In this document: piece after piece, positions 36,790 to 47,991 of the stretch
Position numbering within the stretch: the stretch's first letter is position 1
Layout: every line of letters starts with the position of its first letter
Assembly: GCA_005406025.1 (NCBI GenBank)
Contig: BGZK01001393.1
Coordinates: forward strand, 62,001 to 126,000
Source: Eumeta japonica
Taxonomy: Eukaryota > Arthropoda > Insecta > Lepidoptera > Psychidae
Reading direction: 5' to 3'
Length of the DNA stretch: 64,000 bases
Position numbers and translations under genes: made by a program
The notes under the pieces: generated by a model
Database searches by the model: none
Told to the model about the DNA's origin: nothing
Seen by the model: only the letters and a program-made list of their open reading frames with translations

Positions 36790-37250
36790 CGCTTTGAGCT
36801 CTATAGTAGTAAGAAGTATCAGAAATGGCTTGCAGGGTCAACCAATCAATCAAATTTTAGAGTTTCTAAAGCTCAAAAACTCATAGACAGTATTTATAAC
36901 TCAAGGAGCTTAAACATATTTTGTTAAATATCATAGCGGGAAGTGTTAGCGATGGCTTGCAGGGCCAACCGTCTTTCAAATTTTTGAGCTCCAAAAAATC
37001 AGACTCTTACACAGTATCTACTACTCAAAGACTGAAATGTACTCAGATAAATATTATAGCGGGAAGTTTTAGGGACGGCCTGCTGGGTTAAACGTCTTTA
37101 AAATTTTTGAGCTCAAAAAACTCGAAGACTTAGAGACAGTATTTATGTCTTGAAAAGCTCAAAGATACTTCGATGAATATCATAGCGGGAAATCCTGCGG
37201 GATTGTCTGCAGAGTGAATCGTTTTTCAGATTTTTTATACTGATTATTTT
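36790..37250 (+). repeat. Tandem repeat, about 122-128 bp unit, four copies
   Basis: The phrase tggcttgcagggtcaacc and variants starts at about 36831, 36959, 37081 and 37209 (spacings 128, 122, 128). Each unit also has a catagcgggaagtgttag-type block and aaatttttgagctcaaaaa-type block. A single further unit follows the related repeat at about 48640-48700. Confidence 0.75.
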
Positions 37251-37480
37251 AATGTGTAAGTGAGATAGTAAATTAGAACAAATATTAACTATAAAACGAT
37301 TTTCAGTCCACTTTGTAGTAGAATGTATATTATAAAACCAGTGAGATGCGACTAGAATTGAAATGAACTTACGACAGTGGTCAGTCGTGATTACTTTGAC
37401 AACTATTCATATTCTAATTAATAAATATTTTATTTTATACTCACTTACAATCCAATTAATTTACATTGTATTATTGTAAG

Positions 37481-37482
<2 letters not shown>

Positions 37483-37543
<61 letters not shown>
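37483..37543. repeat. (AT)n microsatellite
   Basis: About 60 bp of uninterrupted AT repeat. Confidence 0.95.
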
Positions 37544-37544
<1 letters not shown>

Positions 37545-37702
37545 CGAAAAAAAATCTTTTATGCCCTCCTAGCTGATACTGCAAAGATAATCTACTAATT
37601 TATACATTAATTTTATAACATACCTAAATTATGAATTATATAGTAAAATCGATTAATATAAGAGTTTAATTTCGATATAAATTTAAATAAAACCCTTCCT
37701 AA

Positions 37703-37840
37703 ACAGTACGTCAAAGAAGAAAGCTATAAATTAAATTGCAATACGAGAGATAGTGAATAAACTGTAACAGTAAAGGAACAGTTTATTCACTATCTCTCGT
37801 ACTGCAATTTAATTTATAGCTTTCTTCCTTGATGTACTGT
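37703..37840. repeat. Long near-perfect palindrome, 63-bp arms, 12-nt loop
   Basis: Arms 37703-37765 and 37778-37840 are reverse complements with three mismatches. The arm contains aagctataaattaaattgca and gagagatagtgaataaactg; the loop is AACAGTAAAGGA. A transcript from either strand would fold into an almost fully paired 138-nt hairpin. Confidence 0.95.
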
Positions 37841-38099
37841 CCCGGAGGAAATATCAAGTTAAGTCCATGCTACAGCCGTAATACCAATGCAGTTAAAATA
37901 AAAACAGTCTGAAGAACAGTGTTGCCAACGCAATAAAAGCAAATGTCGCCGAGCAGTCGATTCAAATATTGCTAAATGTAACATACTAGAGCTTCTAGAC
38001 TATATTTTTATTAATGCAATAAAAAATATATATTCAAAATAATGTCATATCGATAAAACTATAGTTTTCCCTGAGATTTTGTCCATGACGCTAAGAATC

Positions 38100-38515
38100 G
38101 ATTCCCTTACTATATACATTGTCCGATCACACCATCAACAATTATTCTAATTTCAATCGCACTCTCGATCTAGGTCCTAATTCCTCCCTCGCTCTCATTA
38201 TTAATTCCGATGCCACCTTCAATTCGCTTCTGATCGAATCATTCCAGATTGAGCCATAACCTTACACCGATAAAATATATGCTATCAGCTAATCATTTTA
38301 TTAGGAAACAGTTTCGCTTCCACTCTTGGTTATCTGAATCCCGATCGCGATCTTAGACCAGCACTGATGTTAATCTTGATGCTCCCTCAAAAATTGTTTA
38401 TACCTATAACTAAACTAATAAACGACATATAAACTGATTTTGCAATTGCTTTAAAAAAAAATAGAAAGAGTACGTTCTACGTTCACACAACAGAAGCCGC
38501 AGGCAAAAGCCAGTG
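38100..38515. repeat. GATCCNGATTCC-rich repeat with CTAGCTTTTG-family right end
   Basis: The body has ctctcgatctaggtcctaat, gaatcccgatcgcgatctta and similar phrases as at 15.2 kb. The right end, cagaagccgcaggcaaaagc, is the family terminus in inverted orientation. Degraded. Confidence 0.5.
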
Positions 38516-40499
38516 TTTCCTAAAACTCGGTCAGATAACGTATTTACATACTTTAAAAAAATCATGAACATATTTTTCTTTCAATATGATGCATGACTCC
38601 TTAAACCCTGCTTACCCATTGTAGTGTAATGTGTACTAAAACCGGGCTAGATAATATGTTTCTATAATAAAAGAAAGTTGTGTAAATCGGTATAATTTTT
38701 CTCGAGTTGTAAGCACGCACAGACACAAACAAACAAACAGACAGACGAAGAGATGTTAAAATTTATAATATCAAGGGTACATAAAAATCAGACAGTAATT
38801 CTCGATAAAATCTTATTCTACAGGTATCTAAGTCATTTCTTCTGTTTCAACATATCAATTGTTGACGTACGATTCCTCGAAATTAATAGGCTTGAAATCG
38901 AATGTTCCAATATCCTTCCATTCCTTTCCGTATATCTGAGAACAACATTTTTGACCAGTAACTCCATTTTTGGCAATTTTTATCATTGATCATTAGCGTA
39001 AGACAAGATCTTTCACAATCAAGGTAAATTAGAAAGCGATCAATCGATACAAAGTTTTAGAAATTTGTATTTTGCATTTGTATTGATCACTTATAAAAAA
39101 CTGACTTATCGGAGTTAAATTAAGAAAAAGGAAATTCCTCATCGTTAGTCCTACCTCAACCAAAACACATTACGTGATACATAAACGGACTTTAAGTCTA
39201 CGAGTATCTCGTATAGTCACTTTATATCATAGGCATTAAACCAATTATTGTCATAACTCATGGTAACCAATGACTACCATACTCATTACTAATGAGGTTA
39301 GTAGCAATTACATTGTAGATCGTTTACGATGTCGGCTAAAAACACAATTATAATGAAACACATTTAGTGCAAAAAGACAGAAGAAAAATCGATACATTAT
39401 TTTTATCAGAAAAGACAAATGAATGAACTGCTCTATTTCGACGTATTTTTTTTTTGTATAAGACCTTATTTTTAACACGTAAACATGTCATTTTTGATTG
39501 TAATTGAATTTTAAAAAGCATATGAAATACCAAATTTTTAATTAAACTTTATGCTATTTAAAGTAAATACTTTATAAGATTATTAACTTTATGAATTAAC
39601 ATTATGAAACACGATTTATATTTAATATTATACATACGTGTAGAATTTATTTGTGAGCTCAAAATCAAAGCAAAGTTTTCTGAATACTGATAAAATAGAC
39701 TCTTATTTTCATTGGCATTTCAGAAGAGTGATAGGTTTTATAGATTGAGATAGATCATGAAATGTGATAGATTTCATTCCGACATTTTGAAATAAGATTG
39801 AATCCTAAACAAAACGAAAAATGATATATTTTTTGTTATTGTACTACATCGAAAGAACTTTATAATTTTTGCTCACATAGGTACTACAAATATAAAATTG
39901 AGGCTGTGGTAACTTATTCGTTAATAAAGATTTTTTATTATTCATATAAAAATTGATCCGCTGTCCAGACTGATGATTATGTGCGGTTAACTCTTTCAAA
40001 ATTGAAATGCAGGAAAGAAACTTCACCTTCTGCGCATGTCCTTTGCGCCAATCGGCGGCCGTTAAAATCACCCTATCTTATCTGTCTTTTGGGCAATGAT
40101 TTCTCTCAGTAGTAATTGTTTTTTTAGTGTGCTTATGATTGGTGTTGTCATTTTTTAAGTCAGACTGATATAAACATAAAAATATTTCAAAACGTAACGA
40201 AAAGCAACCGAACAAAACGAAAATTTTGATTTCATGTCACAATCACTTTAATAAAATTCAAATGCATATGAAATCGACAAGCTGTTATGAAACAATTAAT
40301 GGATATCAGTGAAGCAAGAGAAGTATCCCAAGAATCGTATCATTTAGCGTTCTGTTGTCCCTGCCTACCCTTCTGGGAAATAGACGTGAGTATATAAATA
40401 AGAAAAAAATAATAAATGAACGTAATTACTTGAACTTTGGCGTATCCTAGAAATTTCTGTCGGCCATATTGTAGTGATAGGCTATTAAGGTGCTCAAAC
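38516..40499. other. AT-rich non-coding stretch
   Basis: No supported gene. A caaacaaacagacagacga tract (38727-38746) is typical of insect retroelement tails. Open frames of 60-78 codons have no features. Confidence 0.45.
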
Positions 40500-40840
40500 A
40501 AAAAGCTTTTAAAATGATTGGCGCGGCGACGCGTCGCTCGGCCCCGGAGAGGAGACGGCACCAAAACGAATATGATGGATCTACAACAAACTCGGCGGGC
40601 TTAAGTACTTATCCGCGGCTAACAGGTCAGCAGAGAAAATGCTGCTCGAAGGGCTTCGAAATGATGTAGTAGCTAATATATGTTTAGTTTCTTATGAGAT
40701 CTTTATCTTATTAGCAGAGTTTCGAATCGATGAACAACCTGGATCCATTAAAAAAGTATATGCTGCTGCGTGTGAGATCTTGCACACAGTTAGTAGAGTC
40801 ATCAGTGCAATGACGACGTTCCATACCGATGTCTAAATGT
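40500..40840. other. GC-rich patch followed by an unrecognised 65-codon frame
   Basis: 40515-40625 is GC-rich (gcgcggcgacgcgtcgctcg, gccccggagaggagacggca). A plus-strand frame at 40639-40836 is of balanced composition and contains MLLEGLRNDVVANICLVSYE and VYAAACEILHTVSRVISAMT. I do not recognise it; a small exon, a mobile-element relic or chance remain possible. Confidence 0.25.
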
Positions 40841-40889
40841 GCCTTTTGAGTTACAAAGCGTGTGGTCTACATTTGACTTTAAAAACTCT

Positions 40890-40985
40890 TCAGTCATTTC
40901 GACCATAATTAGAATCGAACTCAGTACCTCGTAGCTCTAAAGCAACGCTTTCAACCACTGAACCACCACCGCTCTTACCTAGCAA
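40890..40985 (-). repeat. tRNA-derived SINE head with A and B boxes
   Basis: On the minus strand, tggtggttcagtggtt (40953-40968, A-box-like TGGTTCAGTGG) is followed about 33 bp later by gagttcgattct (B box) at 40911-40921. This is the internal RNA polymerase III promoter layout of a tRNA-related SINE. A complete cloverleaf with paired acceptor stem is not visible, so a tRNA gene is unlikely. Confidence 0.6.
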
Positions 40986-41139
40986 TCGCTATCGTCCCCT
41001 TAACTCGGGATAAGTAGCGTTTTGCGCGCAGCCAACGTGCTGAATGAGAGAATTAACGAGTAGAAGAAAATTAATATAATTAATGAAAGTACAGGTACCG
41101 AAAATTGTTCAACTTTCGGTGGGGATCGAGACAATTTCG

Positions 41140-41360
41140 GACTACGCCTTACGCTACTCTAAGAGTTTTCCTTTAAAAGCTTTACACCTAACTCAGTGGA
41201 GTAATGGCCGCACCCCCCCGCACCTCCCGCGAGCCAAAACCTCACCCCTTCACTCGTAACGTGGACCGACTCGCGTGTGTCTTAATGACATTTTCGTGTT
41301 ACCCGCGCGATCAGATTAATTTCTGTCGCGTTCATGGTTCGAATTTTGGTTTATTGAAAA
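41140..41360. other. GC-rich patch
   Basis: ccgcacccccccgcacctcc and cgtggaccgactcgcgtgtg stand out. No coding or repeat explanation. Confidence 0.35.
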
Positions 41361-41880
41361 ATGATTGATGACTCACTAAGTTGGATGGTGTGAATTAACT
41401 GTAAATGGGATATCTAAACTTGGAGCAACTGCTAGATTTTATACACTCGTTGTTTTCTAAATAATTATACACATTACGCTTGCTGTTATACAAATAAAAT
41501 GTAATGACGCTAGTTTTATAACATTCAACTTCTTGATAACTTTTCTTGATTATTCATTTATAATTCCGTACATATAAATGCATGCCTCTGTTAACTGTTC
41601 TGTCCTTCTTTATGGATACAATAAATTTTTACATTTCAATAAACAAAAACACAATATAGTGACAGTGTGTTTTTCATTTCATTCATAAAGTTTGCAAAGC
41701 TAATTAATATTCGTTCTTGATGATTTTCTACGTGTATTAGCTAATTTAATCTAACCTGACTTAACACAATACCCTATATTTATAAAATAACTAAAGATAT
41801 GGCAATAGGAACAAAGATAAATCTACGTAAAATCGTAACAATCTCGAAACAGGAGAAGCAAATTATTGTTCGTACACATC
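41361..41880. other. AT-rich non-coding stretch
   Basis: Nothing recognised. Confidence 0.4.
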
Positions 41881-41884
41881 GGAC

Positions 41885-43560
41885 GTCCGCCCCGTGCTCC
41901 GTGTGATTTATTTGTGCCGTGTTGTGCCCAAAGTATAAGTCCCTGTTTGTGACTTCGTCGGGCCGTTCCTCGGTACCTGTATTACTTGTCCTGTGGTGTC
42001 ATCCATATACGGCCGACGCCATATTGGTTATTTCACTATCGAGAAGTACCTTTCGTTCTGTTTTATATGTCGTGCCCCGTAAGCGGAGGCTCCGCCCACT
42101 TTGGACTGCCGTATCTGGTGTTCCACCGACAATGCCTTCTGAGGATTGACAGCATCCACCCGAAACCGAAACCATTAGGTTTCGCAGAATACTTCCTCAT
42201 ACTGAAGGAGGACAAATTTGTAACCATGCACAGTCTAAACCTTCTATACATAAAGTCGCCTCCTTCATCACTACGATGGCACTGGAGTTTAAAACTATGT
42301 TGGTAGTTCTGACAAAAATTAACAAAGTGGTCAAAGAAGCCGTCATAAGCAAGTTGTCGGCGATATGTAACCTCGCCATTCGGATCAAAGAATCTCGCTC
42401 GAGAATTGCGGCGGAACTCGAGCCAGAGAGGGTAGGGAAATCTCAAGAGATAGCGGCTCTAGAATGCCAACAATGGCAGTACCCAGAGTGACATCTTGAA
42501 CGATGCCTTTGCCTAGCCGCAAAGCTTAACAGCATTGCGGAGAAGGTAAAGTTACGAGAAATGTGCAGGATATTTCTCGCCGACTTTACCTCCTTCACAA
42601 TGTCTCAGAAATGTCCGCGGTTATTACGATATATCGGTTTGAGCGAATCAGGAAGGCAGTCGAGCAGTCCTCTGTGCCAAAAAGTACTTATTCGCAGGTA
42701 GCTGCTTTGCCGATAACTACGTTGCCTCTTCCTGCGAAACGAGCTCCTCTTCCTCACCGCGAATCGATGTACACACTTATTATCGTCTCAAATGACAAAG
42801 TGTTCACCGGTGAACAAATCGTGGATATTATAAGAAATACGGTGAACGCGATAAGGGTGAGTGCGCGTCTTGACCGCCTGAGGAAGACGTGAGACCAGAA
42901 GGTCGTTTTGAGCTGTCCAACGAAAACTGACCTTGAAAAGGTCTGTGGACAGTTGACCTTCGACCGACCTTAGACCGAAGGACTAAACTTCGCGTTTAGT
43001 CCTACTTAGTAGTAGGACTAAACTTCTAAGGCCTCCCAGAAATTATCACTAATTGTTATAAAGGATGTCTGAAAGAACTATTCGAATGAAAATATTGTTG
43101 AATCACTAAAGACTCAGAATCAACAGGCTATAACGGGTATTGTCTGGGACATTACTGTAAAGGTACGGTACCGTAGGAGAGCCCGCAATAAATTCGAGTA
43201 CCATCCGGTACTCGAAGTGTCATCTAAGTTGTCGTAACCGTAAACGTACGTGTTACGTGTACCTGGAGCTATAACTGCGTCGACCAACCCCTTTGGTGAA
43301 GTGCACGCTAAGTTTATGATACGGCCATACCCTGAAATATTGCACGGGCACGGTCGAAAAATACGCGCACTGCAATAGGTACCATAAAGGTGCCGCTTGT
43401 GAAAAATGTAAAAATGGCGAGCCCCCCCGATGCGTTAACCGCATGGCCAGAAAAGTTGAAGATGCTGCACATGGAGCGTTCAACATCAAAAAACAAATAG
43501 TCCTGTGTGGCTAGGGCGTGGATGTCTTATGTATAATTGGGACAATCATGCGCTGTATTC
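41885..43560 (+). pseudogene. R1-clade LINE, 5' region and decayed ORF1 (gag-like) with zinc knuckles
   Basis: GC-richer than its flanks. The first 390 bp resembles a 5' UTR (ccgtgctccgtgtgatttat; gccgacgccatattggttat). ORF1 fragments follow: EFKTMLVVLTKINKVVKEAV and SRSRIAAELEPERV (42276-42491), then, after a frameshift, YTLIIVSNDKVFTGEQIVDI and RVSARLDRLRKT (42563-42892), continuing in another frame as DQKVVLSCPTKTDLEKVCGQ. Later come KVRYRRRARNKFEYHPVLEV (about 43149-43210) and a CCHC region: CTLSL-stop-YGHTLKYC, then HCNRYHKGAACEKCKNGEPP (about 43310-43440). The first knuckle has Cys to Ser and a stop. This is the R1-clade ORF1 nucleic-acid-binding protein. ORF2 is absent, which is unusual since LINE copies normally lose the 5' end. 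Longer antisense frames here (42063-42446 and 43253-43489) are shadows. Confidence 0.8.
42999..43023. repeat. Short inverted repeats
   Basis: aggactaaac, TTCGC, gtttagtcct: a perfect 10-bp-arm hairpin inside the ORF1 relic, and taggactaaac recurs just downstream. Approximate coordinates. Confidence 0.6.
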
Positions 43561-45084
43561 AGCAAAGGATGATTCTGACGTCTTTCCTACTTATCGTTAT
43601 CATTTCTCTTATTCAAAATTTTCTTTAATAAATTAAGACAGACATAACTGGGTAAAATTTTTATTGTTAATATGGGAAGTAAAGATATATTTTACATTGG
43701 GGTTTAAAATCATTAACTTGAAGTTTGTTTAGTCATAATGAATGAACGTTTAGTATAGTATCATATTAAAGGAAATATATGTTGAACATCTGTTCGGAAA
43801 AAGACTCAAAAAATATCTAAAATGGAATTTATCCCAAAATGAGTATAATAAAATACAAACTAAGATGATACAGGTAATAGTATGTTAAAATTCGTATTCA
43901 GAACTTAAATGTAATAGTGATGTATATATATCTTCAAAATGAAAATGCAAAATAACTATAAGAAATGGTTTGAGCATTGGCTCAATATAATACAATTACA
44001 ATTTAAGAAATATGAAAAATGTAAATAAATAAAATTATAAAAAAACGTGAAAACAATATATTAAAATTTTTATTGGGAATTCAAATGTGATAGTTATGTA
44101 GACATACCTTTAAGATAAAAATGTGAAATAGGTATAAAAAGTAGATTGAGCATTGACTCCGAAAAAATCAAGGAATAGGATTATAAAAGTGATGATAAAT
44201 TACCTAGTTATGTAATATAAAATCAAAAAATGTTATTAAGATAAGACAAATCAGAATAAAAGAAGTGAGCTAGAATCCTTAACCCTGTCTCATAGATTTA
44301 AGTAAACTCGGATGAGCGGGGCGTGCGAAAGATGAGTATGAAAGCGACAATCAGGTGTATTAGTTTAAAAGGGCCGTCTCTTTTTATGAGACAGGGGTAG
44401 CGAAAAAAAAAACAAACTCGAAACCGGGTTATTCCTAAAAACTCCAATTTCACTCGTACGGCCGTAACATCTCCGACTGTGCTCAAACGAGCCGTCGCAA
44501 AGACAATATTCCGAGCGGCTAATGTTTATAATGACGGGCTTTCAAAGAGTCTAATTGAAAGGGTTCCATGTTACTAAAATTATTGTGTGCCTTTAAGTTC
44601 AAAAGCCAAAAGCTTATTGATGACTTCCTCCTTTTTTAACACAAATTGGTAAAAAAGGTTTTTATAAATTAAAAACATGTTGAATAAAAAAAAATGTTAT
44701 TCTAAGGGCTTAAAGGGACATTAAAAACAATTCCAATTAGTTCAATAAGTAAATATTAATGTTTTGTAACATCGGTAATTGATTTTGTGTCTATAACGTT
44801 GTACACAATGCACTATCTGTTTTATTTGTTTATTACATTTATTTCTAATTATCATTTAATTCTCACGCATCTCCTATGTCCGTCTAAAACATTTTTTGTA
44901 CAATGGGAAATAATACGTTGAAAAACATGAAAATCGGATAATCAACGAGAGTGACAAATTGTACTACCAAATTACAAAAAATAAACTTTAAAAAGGACCA
45001 TGCTGAGGAAAGTGGTCCTCTTGCTGAACCACCCCAACTGCGTAGTCGGCTAGCCCCACCCCTCAGAGCTGGATGGTAAGTGGA
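43561..45084. other. AT-rich non-coding stretch
   Basis: No supported gene. The 62-codon minus frame at 44298-44486 has no recognised motif. Confidence 0.4.
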
Positions 45085-45178
45085 TGTATGTACAAAGCAT
45101 GTTTGTACAAAGTATGTACAATGCATATACAAAGTATGTAAATAGTATGTACAAAATATGTACAAAGAAAGCACAAAG
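45085..45178. repeat. Short tandem repeat, TATGTACAAAG-type unit
   Basis: About seven imperfect units of 11-15 bp. They create the cysteine/histidine/tyrosine-rich minus-strand frames in 44884-45356, which are therefore rejected as genes. Confidence 0.75.
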
Positions 45179-46696
45179 TTACGAGTAGCAGGTATTTATA
45201 AATACCTAAGTAAATTCCCGGCGTGAAGGAATGATTTCTATTATTCTCAATAAGCTTAATAATACCTAGTCGTATTGCGCGACCGAAAACAATTGTCATA
45301 TGAAACGTACCACGACATATAGTACCCGCAATCCCTTTTCTTGCTCGTAGGTCCATTACGAACTGAAAACGCTAGTCTTTGTGGTATGTGGAGACTTAAA
45401 TTAAAAACATATTAATAATAAAAAAAGTATTATCACGTTTAAACTCATAATAATCATTTTTATTATTAATATTTTTGTCAGAAAATAAAAAGGAATTTAA
45501 CTTTTGAAAGAGATCCAAAATTGATAAAAGGAAATATAAATGCAAATGAGTGATTAACAATGCGATTTTAAAATTAAAATATAAAGATTCACAATAAGAA
45601 TAAAATAAGAAAATTGCATTAAAATTAGGCACTAAAGGAAATGCCAAATTTATAACAAAAAAATGTATATAACAATTATAATCTATGACTGTTACAACTG
45701 TTGCCACAGAGTTTTTTTTCATTTTTCCGTGCGGTAGAGTCGCTCTCCTATTTATAGCCACTCCCCTAATAGATATATTAATATAAACATATTTATTATT
45801 CGAATGCGAGTTATTTAAGTAAGACATAGTACTTCCAGAAAAACTGGCGTTCAGCCAGAAGACGACGGCTCAGTTTAAGAATAAACAAAGGCTCATTCAT
45901 ATATTAAATAACAATGTTTTTTTGTAAATTTCAGACGCCCGGGTAACATATATTATGTAAATTTTGAATATCTTTCGCAATATACACGACATTTCATATC
46001 TTTACTCTAAAACTTTTTTTTCATATGATAAAAGCAATATCGATAGTGCGCAATTTTATTTGAAATCTTCCTATTGGTCTTAAATAAGATTTCTGATCAA
46101 ATTAGCTTTATCGTACATAAAAAAATAGTAAGCTAACATTCAGTTATTACGATTTTATAAATCTAAAGCTGAAATGTTATGCAAGCATTATATATTTGTA
46201 AGCCTGAAATGTTTTTTTTTAATAAGTTATACAGAAATGCAAAGAAGAATTCATTATTGTTATAAACAACATAAGATTTCCCTTTCTGTTGCCTTCCAAA
46301 AATAGAGGCAAGTCGAATTCTCTAAGCATATACGCAATATCCGACAATAATTTTTTCCAAAAATTGTACACCAAATTCCTATTTTATATGTAAGTAAGAA
46401 GTACTGTATAATTTGACAATTTCAAGTATAAAATCCGCTGAAGCCTTCTATAACTCGTCTTTTAAACATTTCCGACTCCAATGGCTTAAGTTGTAACATT
46501 TTTCAATTAATTTCGTATGAAATGAATTTTTTCAACTATTACAGCTCTAAGGCATTAACCCAAAAAGTTAAGTGATTGAGGTGGCTTAATTTAGTAATAA
46601 TTTATGTATGTTCGAAAGAAGTGTCCTTTTTTCTTTCACCTGTAAAATTTTCTGAATATTTCATGGCGGTTTTGCAAATTAGAGTCCAACACAAAC
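45179..46696. other. AT-rich DNA, probably intron of the DPP-like gene
   Basis: Lies directly 3' of the donor of the minus-strand exon at 46697-46901. A 143-codon minus frame at 45396-45827 is Asn/Tyr/Phe/Ile-rich, has no domain and looks like an AT-driven open frame. No further exon was found. Confidence 0.45.
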
Positions 46697-46901
46697 CTGA
46701 TATCCAAGTGCCGTTCCACCTCAACGGCACCAACTCCTCGTTCATCAGGTCCTTGATGCGGAGCTTCCGTCCTTTGACCCGAGGCCCCTCGTCAGGGGGC
46801 GTCAGCAGTACCACGGAGGTCACAATCAGCGCCAGCACGGCGACGATCACGAGCAGCGCTATCGGTATGCCTCCAGTTCCGCTGGTTCGGACCACCGACG
46901 A
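46697..46901 (-). CDS. Exon of a dipeptidyl-peptidase-like (DPP4/DPP6/DPP10, S9B) type II membrane protein
   Basis: Read on the minus strand, this 205-bp exon encodes VVRTSGTGG, one hydrophobic helix (IPIALLVIVAVLALIVTSVV), a short polar stalk (TPPDEGPRVKGRKLRIKDLM), then EELVPLRWNGTWIS. That order (short basic or polar cytosolic tail, signal-anchor, stalk, first propeller strand ending WIS then an acidic residue) is characteristic of the S9B family; the hydrophobic helix and following LLTPP strongly recall DPP6/DPP10-like members, which in animals modulate voltage-gated K+ channels and lack peptidase activity, whereas DPP4 cleaves X-Pro dipeptides. The downstream donor is clear: ATATCAG then GTTTGTGT (GT at 46696-46695), phase 1, as expected for a following Asp codon. 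The preferred acceptor is the AG at 46903-46902 because an AG further upstream would leave an in-frame TAG. GC content is much higher than in flanks. The catalytic domain lies outside what I can see, so activity cannot be judged. Confidence 0.72.
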
Positions 46902-46984
46902 CTAACTTCTGGAACAAACGCGTTACATGTCACTCCATTCACTTACGTTTCTCCGGTACTGAGCGCAATGGAATATATCAAGTT

Positions 46985-47220
46985 ATATTTTATAACATTT
47001 TTGAGGGTCAAACGAGGATGTAAGTCATCAGAGAGTAGGCGGTCACCATTGCCCATGGAAACTCGCAACCTCACACAAGTTACTAGTGCGTTGCTGGCCC
47101 CGTGGGTAAGCATAATATATTTAACGGAGAGAGGAGTAAGATAATGAAAAGGAGACCACTGCAGCTCTCACTCGCTAGACGAAATGTAACAGTGGAAATC
47201 GCTATTTCACTTATTTATTC
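46985..47220 (-). repeat. Lepidopteran interspersed repeat, inverted (copy 8)
   Basis: Reverse complement of the family: tttttgagggtcaaacgagg (tail), gagagtaggcggtcaccatt, gcccatggaaactcgcaacc, agtgcgttgctggccccgtg and actgcagctctcactcgcta. The only clear minus-oriented copy of the nine, lying just 5' of the DPP-like exon. Confidence 0.7.
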
Positions 47221-47991
47221 TATGAAAGTGATATTTACTAGGTCGAGCCGGCCCATTAATGAGAAATTCATTGAAGTAGGACTCTGGATAAGCACGAAAT
47301 ACGTGAATATCGGACGCGTCACGTACCGTCGTTAAACGAACGCGTCACGCCAATGCATCATGCGTTGTATCTCATTTTGATACAATGTGACTCACAGAGT
47401 GCTGTAGTCAACTAATCAGCCATTCTATTATTTTAACTGCATATTGATTTAAACACGAAATAAGCGCTGCGACATATTTCATTGCTAAAATTAAGTATCA
47501 TTCATAAATAAATCGAATTTATTTTTTTTGTTCGTTGTATGTACTAAATTGTGTGTTTATATACATATGCACAATCAAATCGAGTTTTCTTTTTGACCAA
47601 ACATCACTTAAAAACTACTAAAATTATCGGTATAGAATATTGACTATTCGACGCGGAATCGTATGTAGATAGATGATTTTAGGCTGTTTATTTATTGAAT
47701 TCCATACACCCTTCATTATTTTTTCACTTACTTAACAACATCCAACGACGCGGATGTCCGATAGTATTCATATTAGCATATCTATCAAAATGTATATGTC
47801 ACTTTTTATGATTTTTTTTTCCATTATAATACAAGCCTTTCAATCATCAGAAATAAATTATGGATATTAAAATGAAGGTTAAAAAAAACGAATGTGTTAT
47901 AAAACAAAATATTAAAATCTTAAGTGTAATGTTTAGCACAGAGGAATTGTTTTTCTTAATTTCTCTCTATGAAAATTAAAAAAGATACTAT
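47221..47991. other. AT-rich non-coding stretch
   Basis: No supported gene. May be intron or 5' flank of the DPP-like gene. Confidence 0.4.

Noticed and set aside
42063..42446. 127-codon minus-strand frame
   Set aside because: Antisense shadow of the R1-clade 5' region and ORF1, whose plus-strand sequence shows clear family motifs.
44884..45356. Two overlapping minus frames with Cys/His-rich segments
   Set aside because: Produced by the TATGTACAAAG tandem repeat; the apparent Cys/His spacing follows the repeat unit and is not a zinc finger.
45396..45827. 143-codon minus-strand frame
   Set aside because: AT-driven composition (Asn, Tyr, Phe, Ile, Leu), no domain, no splice or start context; probably chance in intronic DNA.
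46906..46911. Alternative acceptor AG (ttccag) for the DPP-like exon
   Set aside because: Using it would place an in-frame TAG directly downstream; the AG at 46903-46902 keeps the frame open.
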